From JBDTSW01 sp963799815 (GTDB lineage Bacteria; Actinomycetota; Thermoleophilia; Solirubrobacterales; 70-9), in contig CAWCYG010000005.1 of assembly GCA_963799815.1 (NCBI GenBank), forward strand, positions 191,271 to 255,270: DNA of 64,000 bases, read 5' to 3'. Each line of letters starts with the position of its first letter. Within the stretch, counting starts at the first letter, position 1. The position numbers and the translations under genes are program-made. The notes below the pieces were generated by a model. It made no database searches. It was not told where the DNA came from and saw only the letters and a program-made list of their open reading frames with translations. This document shows positions 33,623-43,231 of this stretch, in pieces.

Positions 33623-34695
33623 GCGAGCAGACGGCCACAGCGACCCCGGGCAAGTCGGGCAGCCGCGGCGCGCTGCTGTCGGTGCGCGACCTGCGCGTTC
33701 GATTTCACACCGAGGAGGGCACCGTGCAAGCAGTCGACGGCGTCTCCTTCGACGTCGAGGCGGGCAAGACTCTCGGCATCGTGGGAGAGTCGGGCTGCGG
33801 CAAGAGCGTCGCCAACATGAGCATCCTCGGGCTGACCCGTGCCGAGAACGCTGAGATCACCGGCGAGGCGATCTTCGAGGACACCGACCTCGTGGCGATG
33901 GAGAACGAGGGGCTGATGGACGTCCGCGGCAACGAGATCGCAATGATTTTCCAGGATCCGCTCTCCTCGCTTCACCCCTTCTTCAAGGTGGGCAACCAGC
34001 TCGTCGAGGCGATCCAGGCTCATGGTGACGTCTCCGAGGGGGACGCCAAGACGCGCTCGCTCGAGTTGCTGGAGATGGTTGGCATTCCCGCTCCCGAGCA
34101 ACGCTTCGGCGAGTATCCGCACGAGTTCTCGGGCGGCATGCGCCAGCGGGCGATGATCGCAATGGCACTCACGAACGAGCCGAGGCTCCTGATCGCGGAC
34201 GAGCCCACGACGGCGCTCGACGTCACGATCCAAGCGCAGATCCTGCGCCTGTTGGCCGAGCTTCAGCGCGATCTGGGGATGGCGGTGATCCTCATCACCC
34301 ACGATCTGGGGGTCGTCGCCGAGATCGCCGACGACGTGATGGTCATGTACGCCGGGCGGGTCGTCGAGTCGGGAACGCTCGATCAGATCTTCTACGACCC
34401 CCAGCATCCGTACACGTGGGGCCTCCTGGGCTCGGTCACCCGCATGGACCGGGTTCGCACGGCCCGCCTGGCGCAAATCAAGGGGCAGCCGCCGTCGCTG
34501 GTAACGCCGCCCGCGGGCTGTCACTTCCGCCCGCGGTGCCCGCATGAGTTCGCGAAGTGCAAGCAGGTACCCCCACTCGACGAGCGCTCCGGTGACGCTG
34601 GACACACCGACCGCTGCTGGCTCGAGCCGGCGAAGAAGCGGGAGCTTCGCGTCGTCGCCCCAGGGGAGATCGGCCTTCAGGACAAGGAGGGTTGA
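33619..34695 (+). CDS. Peptide-type ABC importer ATPase (DppD-like)
   Basis: 358 residues from ATG 33619. Walker A GESGCGKS, Q-loop MIFQDPLSSLHPFFKVG, signature FSGGMRQRAMIAMAL, Walker B LLIADEPTTALDVT and switch His ITHDLG. The C-terminal oligopeptide-transporter domain has CHFRPRCPHEFAKCKQ and the closing RCW. It overlaps DppB by four bases and DppF by one, so the ATPase pair is made in fixed ratio. Confidence 0.93.
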   Translation: MSEQTATATPGKSGSRGALLSVRDLRVRFHTEEGTVQAVDGVSFDVEAGKTLGIVGESGCGKSVANMSILGLTRAENAEITGEAIFEDTDLVAMENEGLMDVRGNEIAMIFQDPLSSLHPFFKVGNQLVEAIQAHGDVSEGDAKTRSLELLEMVGIPAPEQRFGEYPHEFSGGMRQRAMIAMALTNEPRLLIADEPTTALDVTIQAQILRLLAELQRDLGMAVILITHDLGVVAEIADDVMVMYAGRVVESGTLDQIFYDPQHPYTWGLLGSVTRMDRVRTARLAQIKGQPPSLVTPPAGCHFRPRCPHEFAKCKQVPPLDERSGDAGHTDRCWLEPAKKRELRVVAPGEIGLQDKEG

Positions 34696-35693
34696 TGGAG
34701 GCGTCCGAGGCCACGCAGGAGGCGATCATCGACAGCGCGCCGGCCTCGGGCGAGGCGTTGCTCGAGGTCCGCGACCTCGTCAAGCACTTCCCGATCAAGT
34801 CCGGGGTGCTGATCGATAGGCAGGTCGGCGCGGTGCAGGCGGTCGACGGCGTTTCGTTCTCGGTCGCCGCCGGCGAGACCCTGGGCCTCGTGGGCGAGTC
34901 CGGCTGCGGTAAATCCACCCTCTGCCGCACGCTGCTACGGCTGATCGAGCCCACCTCTGGCTCGGTGCGCTTCGAGGGCAAAGAGGTCGCTCATGCGGGC
35001 AGAAAGCAACTGCGCGAGCTGCGCCGCGAGATGCAGATGATCTTCCAGGACCCCTACGCCTCGCTCAACCCGCGCAAGCGGATCTCGCAGATCGTCGGTG
35101 AGCCCCTGAAGCTGCACGGCGTCTCCTCCGGCGACGAGCTCCGCAGCACGGTGGAGGAGCTGCTGGAGAGGGTGGGCCTTGCGCCGGAGCACATCAACCG
35201 CTTCCCGCACGAGTTCTCAGGAGGCCAGCGCCAGCGCATCGGGATCGCCCGGGCCCTGGCGCTGCGACCGAAGCTGATCATCGCCGACGAACCGGTGTCC
35301 GCCCTCGACGTCTCGATTCAGGCACAGATCCTGAATCTGCTCAAGGACCTTCAGGGCGAGATGAACCTGGCGTACCTCTTCGTGGCACACGACCTCGGCG
35401 TCGTCCGCCATGTCTCCGACCGCATCGCGGTCATGTACCTGGGAAAGATCGTCGAGATCGGCCCGTCCGAGGAGGTCTACAGCAACCCGATCCACCCCTA
35501 CACGCTCTCGTTGCTCTCCGCGGTGCCGGTCCCCGATCCCCGCGAGAACCGCTCCCGCGACCCGATGGTGCTCGAGGGCGATGTGCCGAGCCCGGCCAAC
35601 CCGCCCGACGCATGCCGCTTCCACACGCGCTGTCCATTCGCGACCGACATCTGCGCGGAGGTCGAACCCAGAGCTGATCGACCACGGCCGTGA
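34695..35693 (+). CDS. Peptide-type ABC importer ATPase (DppF-like), C-terminus frameshifted
   Basis: ATG 34695 overlaps the DppD stop (TGATG). Walker A GESGCGKST, signature FSGGQRQRIGIARAL, Walker B LIIADEPVSALDVS and His AHDLG are complete, as is the first part of the Cys domain (CRFHTRCPFATDICAEVEP). One extra A at 35670 then ends the frame at 35693. Without it the protein continues ELIDHGRDHWAACHHPLDRE, with the last Cys of the domain, in the +1 frame. That frame has no stop until 35994, overlapping the convergent reductase gene, so the natural end (after about 35,760) is also uncertain. Confidence 0.87.
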   Translation: MEASEATQEAIIDSAPASGEALLEVRDLVKHFPIKSGVLIDRQVGAVQAVDGVSFSVAAGETLGLVGESGCGKSTLCRTLLRLIEPTSGSVRFEGKEVAHAGRKQLRELRREMQMIFQDPYASLNPRKRISQIVGEPLKLHGVSSGDELRSTVEELLERVGLAPEHINRFPHEFSGGQRQRIGIARALALRPKLIIADEPVSALDVSIQAQILNLLKDLQGEMNLAYLFVAHDLGVVRHVSDRIAVMYLGKIVEIGPSEEVYSNPIHPYTLSLLSAVPVPDPRENRSRDPMVLEGDVPSPANPPDACRFHTRCPFATDICAEVEPRADRPRP

Positions 35694-35818
35694 CCACTGG
35701 GCGGCATGCCACCACCCGCTCGATCGTGAGCATCCCGACGCGGTGCGGAAGGCGGTGGCGGGGGTTGCGCAGAGCTCGGGCGGCGCCGAGCTCAGGCGAA
35801 TAGGGCCCAGACGGCCGC

Positions 35819-37553
35819 TCACTCCCTCACTGAAAATCGGCCCTTCGCCGGCTCGGCCGCCTCGTTCTCGAGCATGCGGTGGAGCTGCTCGACGACTACC
35901 GATCCCTCGCCAACGCCCGAGGCCACCCGCTTGGTGGAGCCGGCACGGACATCGCCGACCGCGAAAACGCGCGGCATGCCGGTCTCGAGGATGAGTGGAG
36001 GACGATCGAGCGGCCAGGTATCGGGGAGCGCGCCGTCGCGCAGCAGATCGGATCCGGTGAGCACGAAGCCCCAGCGATCGCGCAGGATCTCGGCGGGCAT
36101 CCAATCGGTGTGGGGATCGGCGCCGATCAGGACGAAGAGCCCGCCAGTGGTGAACGTTTCACGCTCGCCCGAGCGAGCGTCCGCCAGCACCACCGCGTCG
36201 AGCCATCCGTCCTCGTCGGGGATGGCATCGACGACCTCGGCTCCGTAACGAACCTGGATGTTCGGGGTCGCCTCGAGTGCCAGGCGAAGGTAACGGGACA
36301 TACTCTCGGCGAGGCTGTCGCCGCGGACGACGAGCGTCACCTCGCTCGCGTAGCGAGAGAGGTGCATCGCAGCCTGGCCCGCGGAGTTGCCGCCGCCGAC
36401 CACGAACGAGGGGTTCGCCTGCGAGGGCCTGCCCCTGCATGCTCGCGGAGTAGAAGACGCCTGAGTCAGTCATCTCGTCGAGTACCGGTAAGTCGAGCTT
36501 TCGGTACGTCGCGCCGGTCGCCAGCACGACCGCTCCGGCGCTCACGTCCTCACCGGCGACCTCCAGCAACAGGCGCTCTCCCTCGGCGCGAAGGGATCCG
36601 GCCTCCCTCATCAGCATGAAGCGCGCGCCGAACACCCACGCCTGCTGGTAGGCGCGCTGCGCGAGCTCGCCGCCGCTGATGCCCCGTGAGAAGCCGAGGT
36701 AGTTGCGGATCAGAGAGCTCGCGCCCGCCTGCCCGCCGATCGCCTCCCGTTCGATCACCAGGGTGCTCATCCCCTCCGAAGCCGCATAGACCGCCGTGGT
36801 CAGGCCCGCCGGCCCCGCTCCGACCACGACAACATCGAAGTCGCGCTCATCACCGAGCTCGGTATTGACACCGAACGCCTTCGCGATCTCCACGTTGGTC
36901 GGGTTGACGAGAGTGGGGCCGTCCCTGACGATCGCGATCGGGCCCTCGGCCGGGCTGCGCTCGAGCTTCTCGAGCAGAGCCTGGCCGCGCTCGCAGTCGT
37001 CGGTCACGAAGGCGTGCGGGACGCCGTTTCTCGCGAGCAGGCTCCGAAGCTCGTGCGTGCGAGGGGACCACTCGCCGCCCACGAGCGTGATCTCGCTTTC
37101 GGTGGGCGAGCGCCCCTGGGCCCACTCGTGCAGGAACTCGGAGACGATCCGATGGAACTGCTCCTCGCCCGGCCGAGTCGGCTTCAGCACGTAGTAGTCG
37201 AAATGCGACGAGGCGATGCCCTTCAGCATCCCCTCCGCTCTCTCCGGCCGCGCCCAGTCCCCCCAGTGCACCAATAGGCCTCGCTTGGAGTGTGGGTGCA
37301 GCCGACCAACTCGGGCCAAGAGCTCGGCTCCCGGCAGCGAGGACATCTCCTGGTCGGCGAGCACGAGGGCGACCTCACGCGAATTGGCGCGGGCTTCCTC
37401 GAGGATCTCGACGGCGCGCTCGGGCGAGCGCTGGCAGGTCACCTCGTAGTCAGCGGCGTAGCGCTGAGTCAGCTCACGGACCAGATTCCGCAGCGCCTCG
37501 ACGTCATCGTCCACCGCCAGAATCAAAGGCGGAGGGCGCTCCTCGCCGGCCAC
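35819..37553 (-). CDS. Response regulator - thioredoxin reductase-like fusion protein (frameshifted)
   Basis: About 577 residues after removing one extra base at 36416. Residues 1-130: receiver domain (PLILAVDDDVEALRNLVREL; Asp pair DD, phospho-Asp region LVLADQEM; Lys YYVLKPT). About 150-230: a glutaredoxin/thioredoxin-like segment. From about 240: thioredoxin reductase-type FAD domain (VVVGAGPAGLTTAVYAASEG; IGGQAGASSLIRNYLGFSRG). The redox pair CxxC of TrxB is missing. In the second frame follow GGGNSAGQAAMHLSRYA (NADPH site) and RVFAVGDVR. Fused receiver/TrxR-like proteins exist in Actinobacteria. It would couple a phospho-signal or redox state to an unknown acceptor. Convergent with DppF. 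Confidence 0.87.
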
Positions 37554-37632
37554 GAGCGGACGGCCACTTTGATCAGGGACGTTCTGCCATCGCTAGCTGC
37601 TCGCTCAGGGTATTGCCTAGTCTCCGGCGTCG

Positions 37633-38394
37633 ATGGCACCCGAGAAGCTGACCCCCCACGCCGCCAAGAACCGGGCCTACTGGGATTCCGACAGCGACTC
37701 GTACCAAAAGCGCCACGGCGCGCAGCTCGAAGGCGGCCTGGCGTGGGGCGTGTGGCACATCCCCGAGGCAGAGCTGCAGGTGCTGGGCGACGTGCGTGGC
37801 CTAGATGTCCTCGAGTTCGGCTGCGGCGCAGCGCAGTGGTCGATCGCACTCACCGAGCGAGGCGCACAGGTGACCGGCGTCGACATCTCCGCGAAGCAGC
37901 TGGAGCACGCGCAGCGAGCCGCCTCGGAGCGCGGGGTCGAGATCAAACTGATCGAGGCGAGCGCCGAAGCCGTGCCGCTCCCGGACGAGAGCTTCGACGT
38001 GGTCTTCTGCGACCACGGCGCCTTCAACTTCACCGACCCCAACCGCTCGGTGCCCGAGGCCGCGCGCCTCCTGCGACCTGGTGGCCTGCTCGCGTTCTCG
38101 GTGCCCTCGCCCCTGATCGACCTCTTCTATGACATCGAAAAGGACGAGGTCACCAAGAGCCTGCACAACACCTACTGGGATCTCGGCCGATTCGAGGACT
38201 CGGAGACCGTGGATTTCCAGCTTCCCTATGGCGAGTGGATCCGCCTCTTCCGTCAGAACAGCCTCGTGCTCGAGGACCTGATCGAGCTGCGCGCTCCCGA
38301 GGGCGGCACGACCACGTACGAGCTCACCACGTACGAATGGGCGCGCCGCTGGCCCGCCGAGAACATCTGGAAGGCACGGAAGGTTCCGCGGTAG
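37633..38394 (+). CDS. Class I SAM-dependent methyltransferase
   Basis: 253 residues from ATG 37633; no ribosome binding site and a possible -10 (TAGTCT) close by suggest a leaderless mRNA. Motif I VLEFGCGAAQWSIALTERGA, acidic VTGVDISAKQLEHAQ, EASAEAVPLPDESFDVVFC and LRPGGLLAFSVPSP are typical Methyltransf_11 blocks. The C-terminal part (TTYELTTYEWARRWPAENIW) is characteristic of a group found in many Actinobacteria with unknown substrate. Divergent from the reductase fusion gene. Confidence 0.88.
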   Translation: MAPEKLTPHAAKNRAYWDSDSDSYQKRHGAQLEGGLAWGVWHIPEAELQVLGDVRGLDVLEFGCGAAQWSIALTERGAQVTGVDISAKQLEHAQRAASERGVEIKLIEASAEAVPLPDESFDVVFCDHGAFNFTDPNRSVPEAARLLRPGGLLAFSVPSPLIDLFYDIEKDEVTKSLHNTYWDLGRFEDSETVDFQLPYGEWIRLFRQNSLVLEDLIELRAPEGGTTTYELTTYEWARRWPAENIWKARKVPR

Positions 38395-38432
38395 GACGAC
38401 CCAATTCTTAAAAGTGCGGTGATAGGGTCCCC

Positions 38433-38515
38433 GCCGCGACCGGGATGGTCGCCACAGAGAGAGGACGCTGAGGCGCTCTGCACTGCACGTACGAGCGTCC
38501 TGCGCATGAGGAGGT
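38433..38515 (+). promoter_or_regulatory. Structured leader before the second peptide importer operon
   Basis: A GCGACC...GGTCGC hairpin (near 38436-38453) and an AGGACGCT ... AGCGTCCT stem (38462-38469 with 38494-38501) precede the GAGGAGGT ribosome binding site. TTAAAA-N8-GATAGGGT at about 38408-38428 could be the promoter. I do not recognise a known riboswitch; simple 5' stabilising or attenuating structure is possible. Confidence 0.35.
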
Positions 38516-38522
38516 AGCTGAA

Positions 38523-40100
38523 TTGAGGAGTACCCGGAAACTGGTGGCGGCCGGAGCCGCTGCGGCACTGGCGCTTGGGCTCGCGGCCTGCGGCGAGGAC
38601 GAGGGAGGGAGCAGCTCCAGCGGCGAGGAAGGGACCCTGATCCACGGGACGACCGACCAGCCGGTCTCCTATGACCCCGCCGGGTCCTACGACCTGCCGT
38701 CGTACAACGTCATCTTCAACGTGTACCAGAACCTGATGCAGGTTCCGCCTGGCGGCAGCCAGCCCGAGCCCGAGGCGGCCGAGTCTTGCGAGTTCACCGA
38801 CGACAAGGCGACGGTCTACGAGTGCACGCTGCAGAGCGGCCTCAAGTTCTCCGACGGCTCCGACCTCACATCAGAGGACGTGAAGGCGTCGTTCGACCGC
38901 AACCTGAAGATCGCCGATCCGCAGGGAGCCTCCTCGCTCTATCTGAACCTGAAGGACATCGAGACGCCCGATGACCAGACGGTGATCTTCAACCTGAAGG
39001 CATCAGACGCCACCTGGCCGTTCCTATTGACGACGGGCGGCGCGGCGATCGCTCCCGCCGAGTACCCGGCCGACAAGGTGCAGGACAGCGCCGAGGTCAT
39101 CGGCTCCGGCCGGTACACGGTCGAGGAGTACGAGCCCGGCCAGCAGACCGTGCTGACGGCGAACCCCGAGTACACGGGCGACGATCCCGCCCAAGTCGAC
39201 ACGGTGATCATCCAGTACTACGACAAGTCGTCGACGCTGAAGCAGGCCGTCGAGCAGGGCGAGGTCCAGCTCGCCTACCGCTCGCTCAGCCCGACCGACA
39301 TCGACGACCTCGAGGGCGCCGAGGGAATCACCGTTGAGGAAGGGGCCGGCGGCGAGATCCGCTACCTCAACTTCAACATCGACCTCCAGGAGGGCAGCGA
39401 CGAGGAGAAGCTCGCGGTGCGCCAGGCGGTCGCCCAGGTGATCGATCGCGAGTCGATCGCAAGCAACGTCTACAACGACACCGCGGTGCCGCTTTATTCG
39501 ATGGTTCCGTCCGGCCTCGATTTCCACACCGAGGCTTTCGCCGATGAGTACGGCGAGGCGCCCGACGTGGACGCCGCCACACAGACCCTCGAGGACGCCG
39601 GCGTCGACACTCCGGTGCCGCTGGAGATCTGGTGGACCCCAACGCACTACGGCCCCTCGTCCGGCGACGAGTACGCGGAGATCAAGCGCCAGCTCGACGA
39701 GAGCGGGCTCTTCGACGTGACGCTCGAGTCGACGGAGTGGAACCAGTACTCCGAGGCGGCGTTCACCGACAAGTACCCCGTCTACCAGCTGGGCTGGTTC
39801 CCGGACTATCCGGACGCGGACAACTACACGAGCTCCTTCTACTCGAAGGACAGCTTCCTCAACATCCACTACGAGAACCCGGAGATGGAGAAGCTGCTCG
39901 CGACCGAGAAGGCGGAGACCGACGAGGCGGCACGGGAGGACGCGTTCGCGCAGATCCAGCAGATCGGCGCCGAGGACGCTCCGACCATCCCGTACATCGA
40001 GCTCAACCAGGTGGCGGTTACGCAGGAAGGCGTCGAGGGCGCCGCGGAGACCCTCGATCCCTCCTACATCTTCCGCTACTGGCTGATCTCGACGAGCTAG
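38523..40100 (+). CDS. Peptide-type ABC importer substrate-binding lipoprotein
   Basis: 525 residues from TTG 38523 with a strong GAGGAGGT site. Lipoprotein signal with lipobox ALGLAAC (Cys about residue 23). The SBP_bac_5 domain follows (FNVYQNLMQVPPGG, CTLQSGLKFSDGSDLTSEDV, YLNFNIDLQ). It shares fold but little sequence with the receptor at 30759, so a different peptide or solute range is likely. First gene of a five-gene operon. Confidence 0.92.
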   Translation: MRSTRKLVAAGAAAALALGLAACGEDEGGSSSSGEEGTLIHGTTDQPVSYDPAGSYDLPSYNVIFNVYQNLMQVPPGGSQPEPEAAESCEFTDDKATVYECTLQSGLKFSDGSDLTSEDVKASFDRNLKIADPQGASSLYLNLKDIETPDDQTVIFNLKASDATWPFLLTTGGAAIAPAEYPADKVQDSAEVIGSGRYTVEEYEPGQQTVLTANPEYTGDDPAQVDTVIIQYYDKSSTLKQAVEQGEVQLAYRSLSPTDIDDLEGAEGITVEEGAGGEIRYLNFNIDLQEGSDEEKLAVRQAVAQVIDRESIASNVYNDTAVPLYSMVPSGLDFHTEAFADEYGEAPDVDAATQTLEDAGVDTPVPLEIWWTPTHYGPSSGDEYAEIKRQLDESGLFDVTLESTEWNQYSEAAFTDKYPVYQLGWFPDYPDADNYTSSFYSKDSFLNIHYENPEMEKLLATEKAETDEAAREDAFAQIQQIGAEDAPTIPYIELNQVAVTQEGVEGAAETLDPSYIFRYWLISTS

Positions 40101-40113
40101 ACGGAATGACGCA

Positions 40114-40151
40114 GCATCGGCCGTGGGGGCCATCGCCCTCGCGGCCGATGC
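40114..40151. promoter_or_regulatory. Hairpin between binding-protein and permease genes
   Basis: GCATCGGCCG (40114-40123) and CGGCCGATGC (40142-40151) form a perfect ten-pair stem with an 18-base loop. It lies in the same place as the palindrome at 32611 in the other importer operon: after the lipoprotein stop and shortly before DppB. Confidence 0.6.
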
Positions 40152-40173
40152 GACGTCGCCTGGGTGAGGGAGC

Positions 40174-41202
40174 TTGAGCCGGGGCGGAACATCGCTGCGG
40201 GCCTACGTGCTGACGCGGATTGCGCTGGCGATCCCGACGGTGCTGATCCTGCTCACGCTCGTGTTCCTTTTGATGCGGGTCGCACCTGGCGATCCGATCA
40301 CCGCTGCCCTCGGCGGCCGGATCTCGGCCGAGGAGCTCGAGCAACGTCAGGCCGCCGCCGGACTCGACAAGCCCCTGTCCGAGCAGTACATCGAATACCT
40401 CGGCGACGCCTTCACGCTTGACCTGGGCACGACCATCAACGATGACCGCGAGGTGACCTCGATCATCGTCGAGAACGGGTCGGCCACGCTCGAGCTCACC
40501 CTCGCCGCGTTCGCGGTCGCGCTCGCGGTCGGGATCCCCATCGGCCTCCTGGCCGGGCGCTACCGCGACACGTGGATCGATATCAGCGGGCGCATGTTCG
40601 GGATCGTCGTCTACGCCGCGCCGGTCTTCTTCACCGGCTTTCTGGCGCAGCTTCTGTTCGCGGGCGAGCTCGGGTGGCTGCCGAGCTCGGGACGCGCGAG
40701 CCCGATCGTCGAGTTCGAGCTCGACAAGATCAGCTACTTCTACCTGATCGACACCATCATCGCCGGGGACCCCTCGGCCTTCTGGGACGTGCTCTCCCAC
40801 CTCATCCTTCCGGCCGTCACCCTCGGCCTGTTGGTGAGCGGCGTGCTGATCCGCCTCGTGCGGGTGAACCTGCTCCAGACCATGAAGGGCGACTACGTGG
40901 AGTCCGCTCGTGCCCGCGGTGTGAGCGAGCGCCGCGTGGTCATGAACCACGCCTTTCGCAACGCCCTCGTCCCCGTGGTCACGGTCGCCGGCCTGCAGTT
41001 TGCGATCCTGCTGGGCGGGGCGATCCTGACGGAGCAGACCTTCAACTGGCCGGGGATCGGGGCCGAACTGGTCCGCTACCTGAACGAGCGCGACTACATC
41101 GCCGTGCAGGGAATCATCACCATTTTTGCGCTCGCGGTAGTGGTCATCTCCCTGATCATCGACCTCGTCAACGCCTTCGTCGACCCGAGGGTGCGCTACT
41201 GA
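40174..41202 (+). CDS. Peptide-type ABC importer permease (DppB-like)
   Basis: 342 residues from TTG 40174 (GGGAGC upstream). Six helices beginning LRAYVLTRIALAIPTVLILL; the N-terminal periplasmic loop is the usual GDPITAALGGRISAEEL. EAA loop: GDYVESARARGVSERRVVMN. C-terminus VDPRVRY. Followed after 19 bases by DppC. Confidence 0.92.
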   Translation: MSRGGTSLRAYVLTRIALAIPTVLILLTLVFLLMRVAPGDPITAALGGRISAEELEQRQAAAGLDKPLSEQYIEYLGDAFTLDLGTTINDDREVTSIIVENGSATLELTLAAFAVALAVGIPIGLLAGRYRDTWIDISGRMFGIVVYAAPVFFTGFLAQLLFAGELGWLPSSGRASPIVEFELDKISYFYLIDTIIAGDPSAFWDVLSHLILPAVTLGLLVSGVLIRLVRVNLLQTMKGDYVESARARGVSERRVVMNHAFRNALVPVVTVAGLQFAILLGGAILTEQTFNWPGIGAELVRYLNERDYIAVQGIITIFALAVVVISLIIDLVNAFVDPRVRY

Positions 41203-41221
41203 TGGCACGGGGACGCCACTG

Positions 41222-42211
41222 ATGCGCGGGCCACGCTGGCTGCGACAGGCGCGCCAGGCACAGGGCATGCCGCGCTGGATCCTGCTGACCGGGGTCGGGC
41301 TCGTGCTCTTCTTCGTCATCCTGGCGATCTTCGCCCCCCTGATCGCGCCATACGGGTTCGACCAGGCGGCCGCCGACGGCGTGCGGTTTCCGAAGCAGCA
41401 CGCGCCCGACGGCGCGCATCTGTTCGGGACCACGGTGCAGTCCACCGACGTGCTCTCCAGGGTGGTCTGGGGCTCGCGCACGGCGATCGAGGTCGTGGTC
41501 CTTGCGGTCACCTTCTCGCTCGTGATCGGGGTGCCGCTCGGCCTCATCTCCGGCTACCTCGGTGGGCGGCTCGACCGCGTCCTCGTGCTGATCACCGACG
41601 CCCTGTTCGCGTTTCCCTATCTCCTGCTCGCGATCGTGATCGCGTTCCTGCTCTCGGACACGTTCGGCCAGGGCGTGTTCACAGCCGCGATCGCGATCAC
41701 CGCGGTCTACATCCCCCAGTACTTCCGTGTCGTCCGCAATCACGTGATCAGCGTCCGCGAGGAGTCCTATGTGGAGGCCGCGCGGGCGCTCGGGGCGCCA
41801 CGGCGCACAATCATCCGCAAGTACGTGCTCTCGAACGTGATCCAGAACGTGCCGCCGATCGCCACCTTGAACGCCGCCGACGCAATCCTCACTCTGGCCG
41901 CTCTGGGCTTCCTCGGCTACGGCATTCAGCCGACCGAAGCTGCCGAGTGGGGGTACGACCTCCAGCGCGCGATCGACGACGCGGGCGCCGGCATCTGGTG
42001 GACCGGCCTTTTCCCGGGCATGGCGATTGTGCTGCTCGTGACGGGCTTCACGCTCGTCGGCGAGGGGCTCAACGACGTCCTCAACCCGCTGATACGCACG
42101 CGGCGCATCAAGCGCCCAGAGATCCCCGCAGCGGTAGCCGCGCCGCTCCCGCGCCCTGCCCCCGAAGGCACCGGCGGTGCCGGGTCGAGCTCGGAGGTTC
42201 GCCGTGAATGA
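41222..42211 (+). CDS. Peptide-type ABC importer permease (DppC-like)
   Basis: 329 residues from ATG 41222. OppC N-terminal helix MPRWILLTGVGLVLFFVILA, the HLFGTTVQSTDVLSRVVWGS segment typical of DppC, and the EAA loop EESYVEAARALGAPRRTIIR. It has a Pro/Gly/Ala-rich cytoplasmic tail of about 35 residues, but unlike the DppC at 29607 it ends with its own stop. It overlaps the next ATPase gene by eight bases. Confidence 0.92.
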   Translation: MRGPRWLRQARQAQGMPRWILLTGVGLVLFFVILAIFAPLIAPYGFDQAAADGVRFPKQHAPDGAHLFGTTVQSTDVLSRVVWGSRTAIEVVVLAVTFSLVIGVPLGLISGYLGGRLDRVLVLITDALFAFPYLLLAIVIAFLLSDTFGQGVFTAAIAITAVYIPQYFRVVRNHVISVREESYVEAARALGAPRRTIIRKYVLSNVIQNVPPIATLNAADAILTLAALGFLGYGIQPTEAAEWGYDLQRAIDDAGAGIWWTGLFPGMAIVLLVTGFTLVGEGLNDVLNPLIRTRRIKRPEIPAAVAAPLPRPAPEGTGGAGSSSEVRRE

Positions 42212-43230
42212 GCCAATCCTCTCTGTGAGCGACCTGCGAGTCTGGTACGGGACCGAGGGTGTCCCGGTTCGAGCGGTGGATGGCGTCTCCTTCGAGCTCC
42301 GCGAAGGCGAGACGCTCGGGCTCGTGGGCGAGTCCGGCTGCGGCAAATCGACGCTCGGCCGCGGCGTCCTGGGGCTGCTGCCCGAGAGCGCCGCGACCAC
42401 GGGCGAGGTTCGCTATCGCGATCACAACCTGCTCGACATCGACGCCAAGGAGATGCACGAGATGCGCGGGCCCGAGCTGGGGCTGATCTTCCAGGAGCCG
42501 ATGACCCGCCTGGACCCGTTGCTCTCGATCCAAGACCACTTCTTCGAAACGCTGAAGGCCCACGAGCCCGAGCTCGACTCGGACGAGATGCGCCGGCGCT
42601 CACTCGAGGTCGCTATCGGGGATGGGCATCCCGCCCACCCGCTTCAAGCAGTACCCGCACGAGTTCTCGGGAGGCATGCGTCAGCGGATCATGATCGCCC
42701 TGGCGCTGGTGCTGCGCCCGAAGGTGGTAGTGGCCGACGAGCCGACAACGGCGCTCGACGTGATCGTCGAAGCGCAGATCCTCGGAATCCTGGCCGACCT
42801 GCGGCGCAATTTCGACACCGCCCTGCTGCTCATCACCCACAACCTCGGGATCGTGGCCGAGGCCTGCGACCGAGTGGCCGTGATGTACGCCGGCAGGATC
42901 GCCGAGGAGGGCAACGCCAAGCGGGTCTTCACCGATCCGGCCCACCCGTACACCCGGGAGCTGTTGCGCTCGACGATCTCGCTGCGCACCACAGGCCTCC
43001 ACTACATCCCGGGAGCACCACCGGACCTCTCCGATCCGCCGCCCGCGTGCCGCTTTCACCCGCGCTGCCCGAACGCGATGAAGGTCTGCGCCGAGAAGCA
43101 TCCGATCGAGGTCCGGCTCGAGAGCGGACAGCGGGTGGAGTGTTGGCTGCACGGGCCGGAGGACGAAATCCCCGACGGTGGCACCAAGCCGCTCGAACGC
43201 GAGGAGATCGCGCTCGCGGAGGAGGCGTGA
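42204..43230 (+). CDS. Peptide-type ABC importer ATPase (DppD-like), frameshifted
   Basis: About 341 residues from GTG 42204 after removing one extra base at 42612. First frame: LSVSDLRVWYGTEGVPVRAV, Walker A GESGCGKST, Q-loop LIFQEPMTRLDPLLSIQ. Second frame: LSGMGIPPTRFKQYPHEFSG, signature FSGGMRQRIMIALAL, Walker B VVADEPTTALDV, His ITHNLG, and the Cys domain CRFHPRCPNAMKVCAEKHP. All functional motifs are kept across the shift, which argues for sequence error. Confidence 0.88.
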
Positions 43231-43231
43231 G

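Noticed and set aside
35661..35693. Programmed +1 frameshifting in the ABC ATPase genes
   Set aside because: The contexts of the shifts differ at each site, lack slippery sequences or downstream structures in common, and also occur in unrelated genes.
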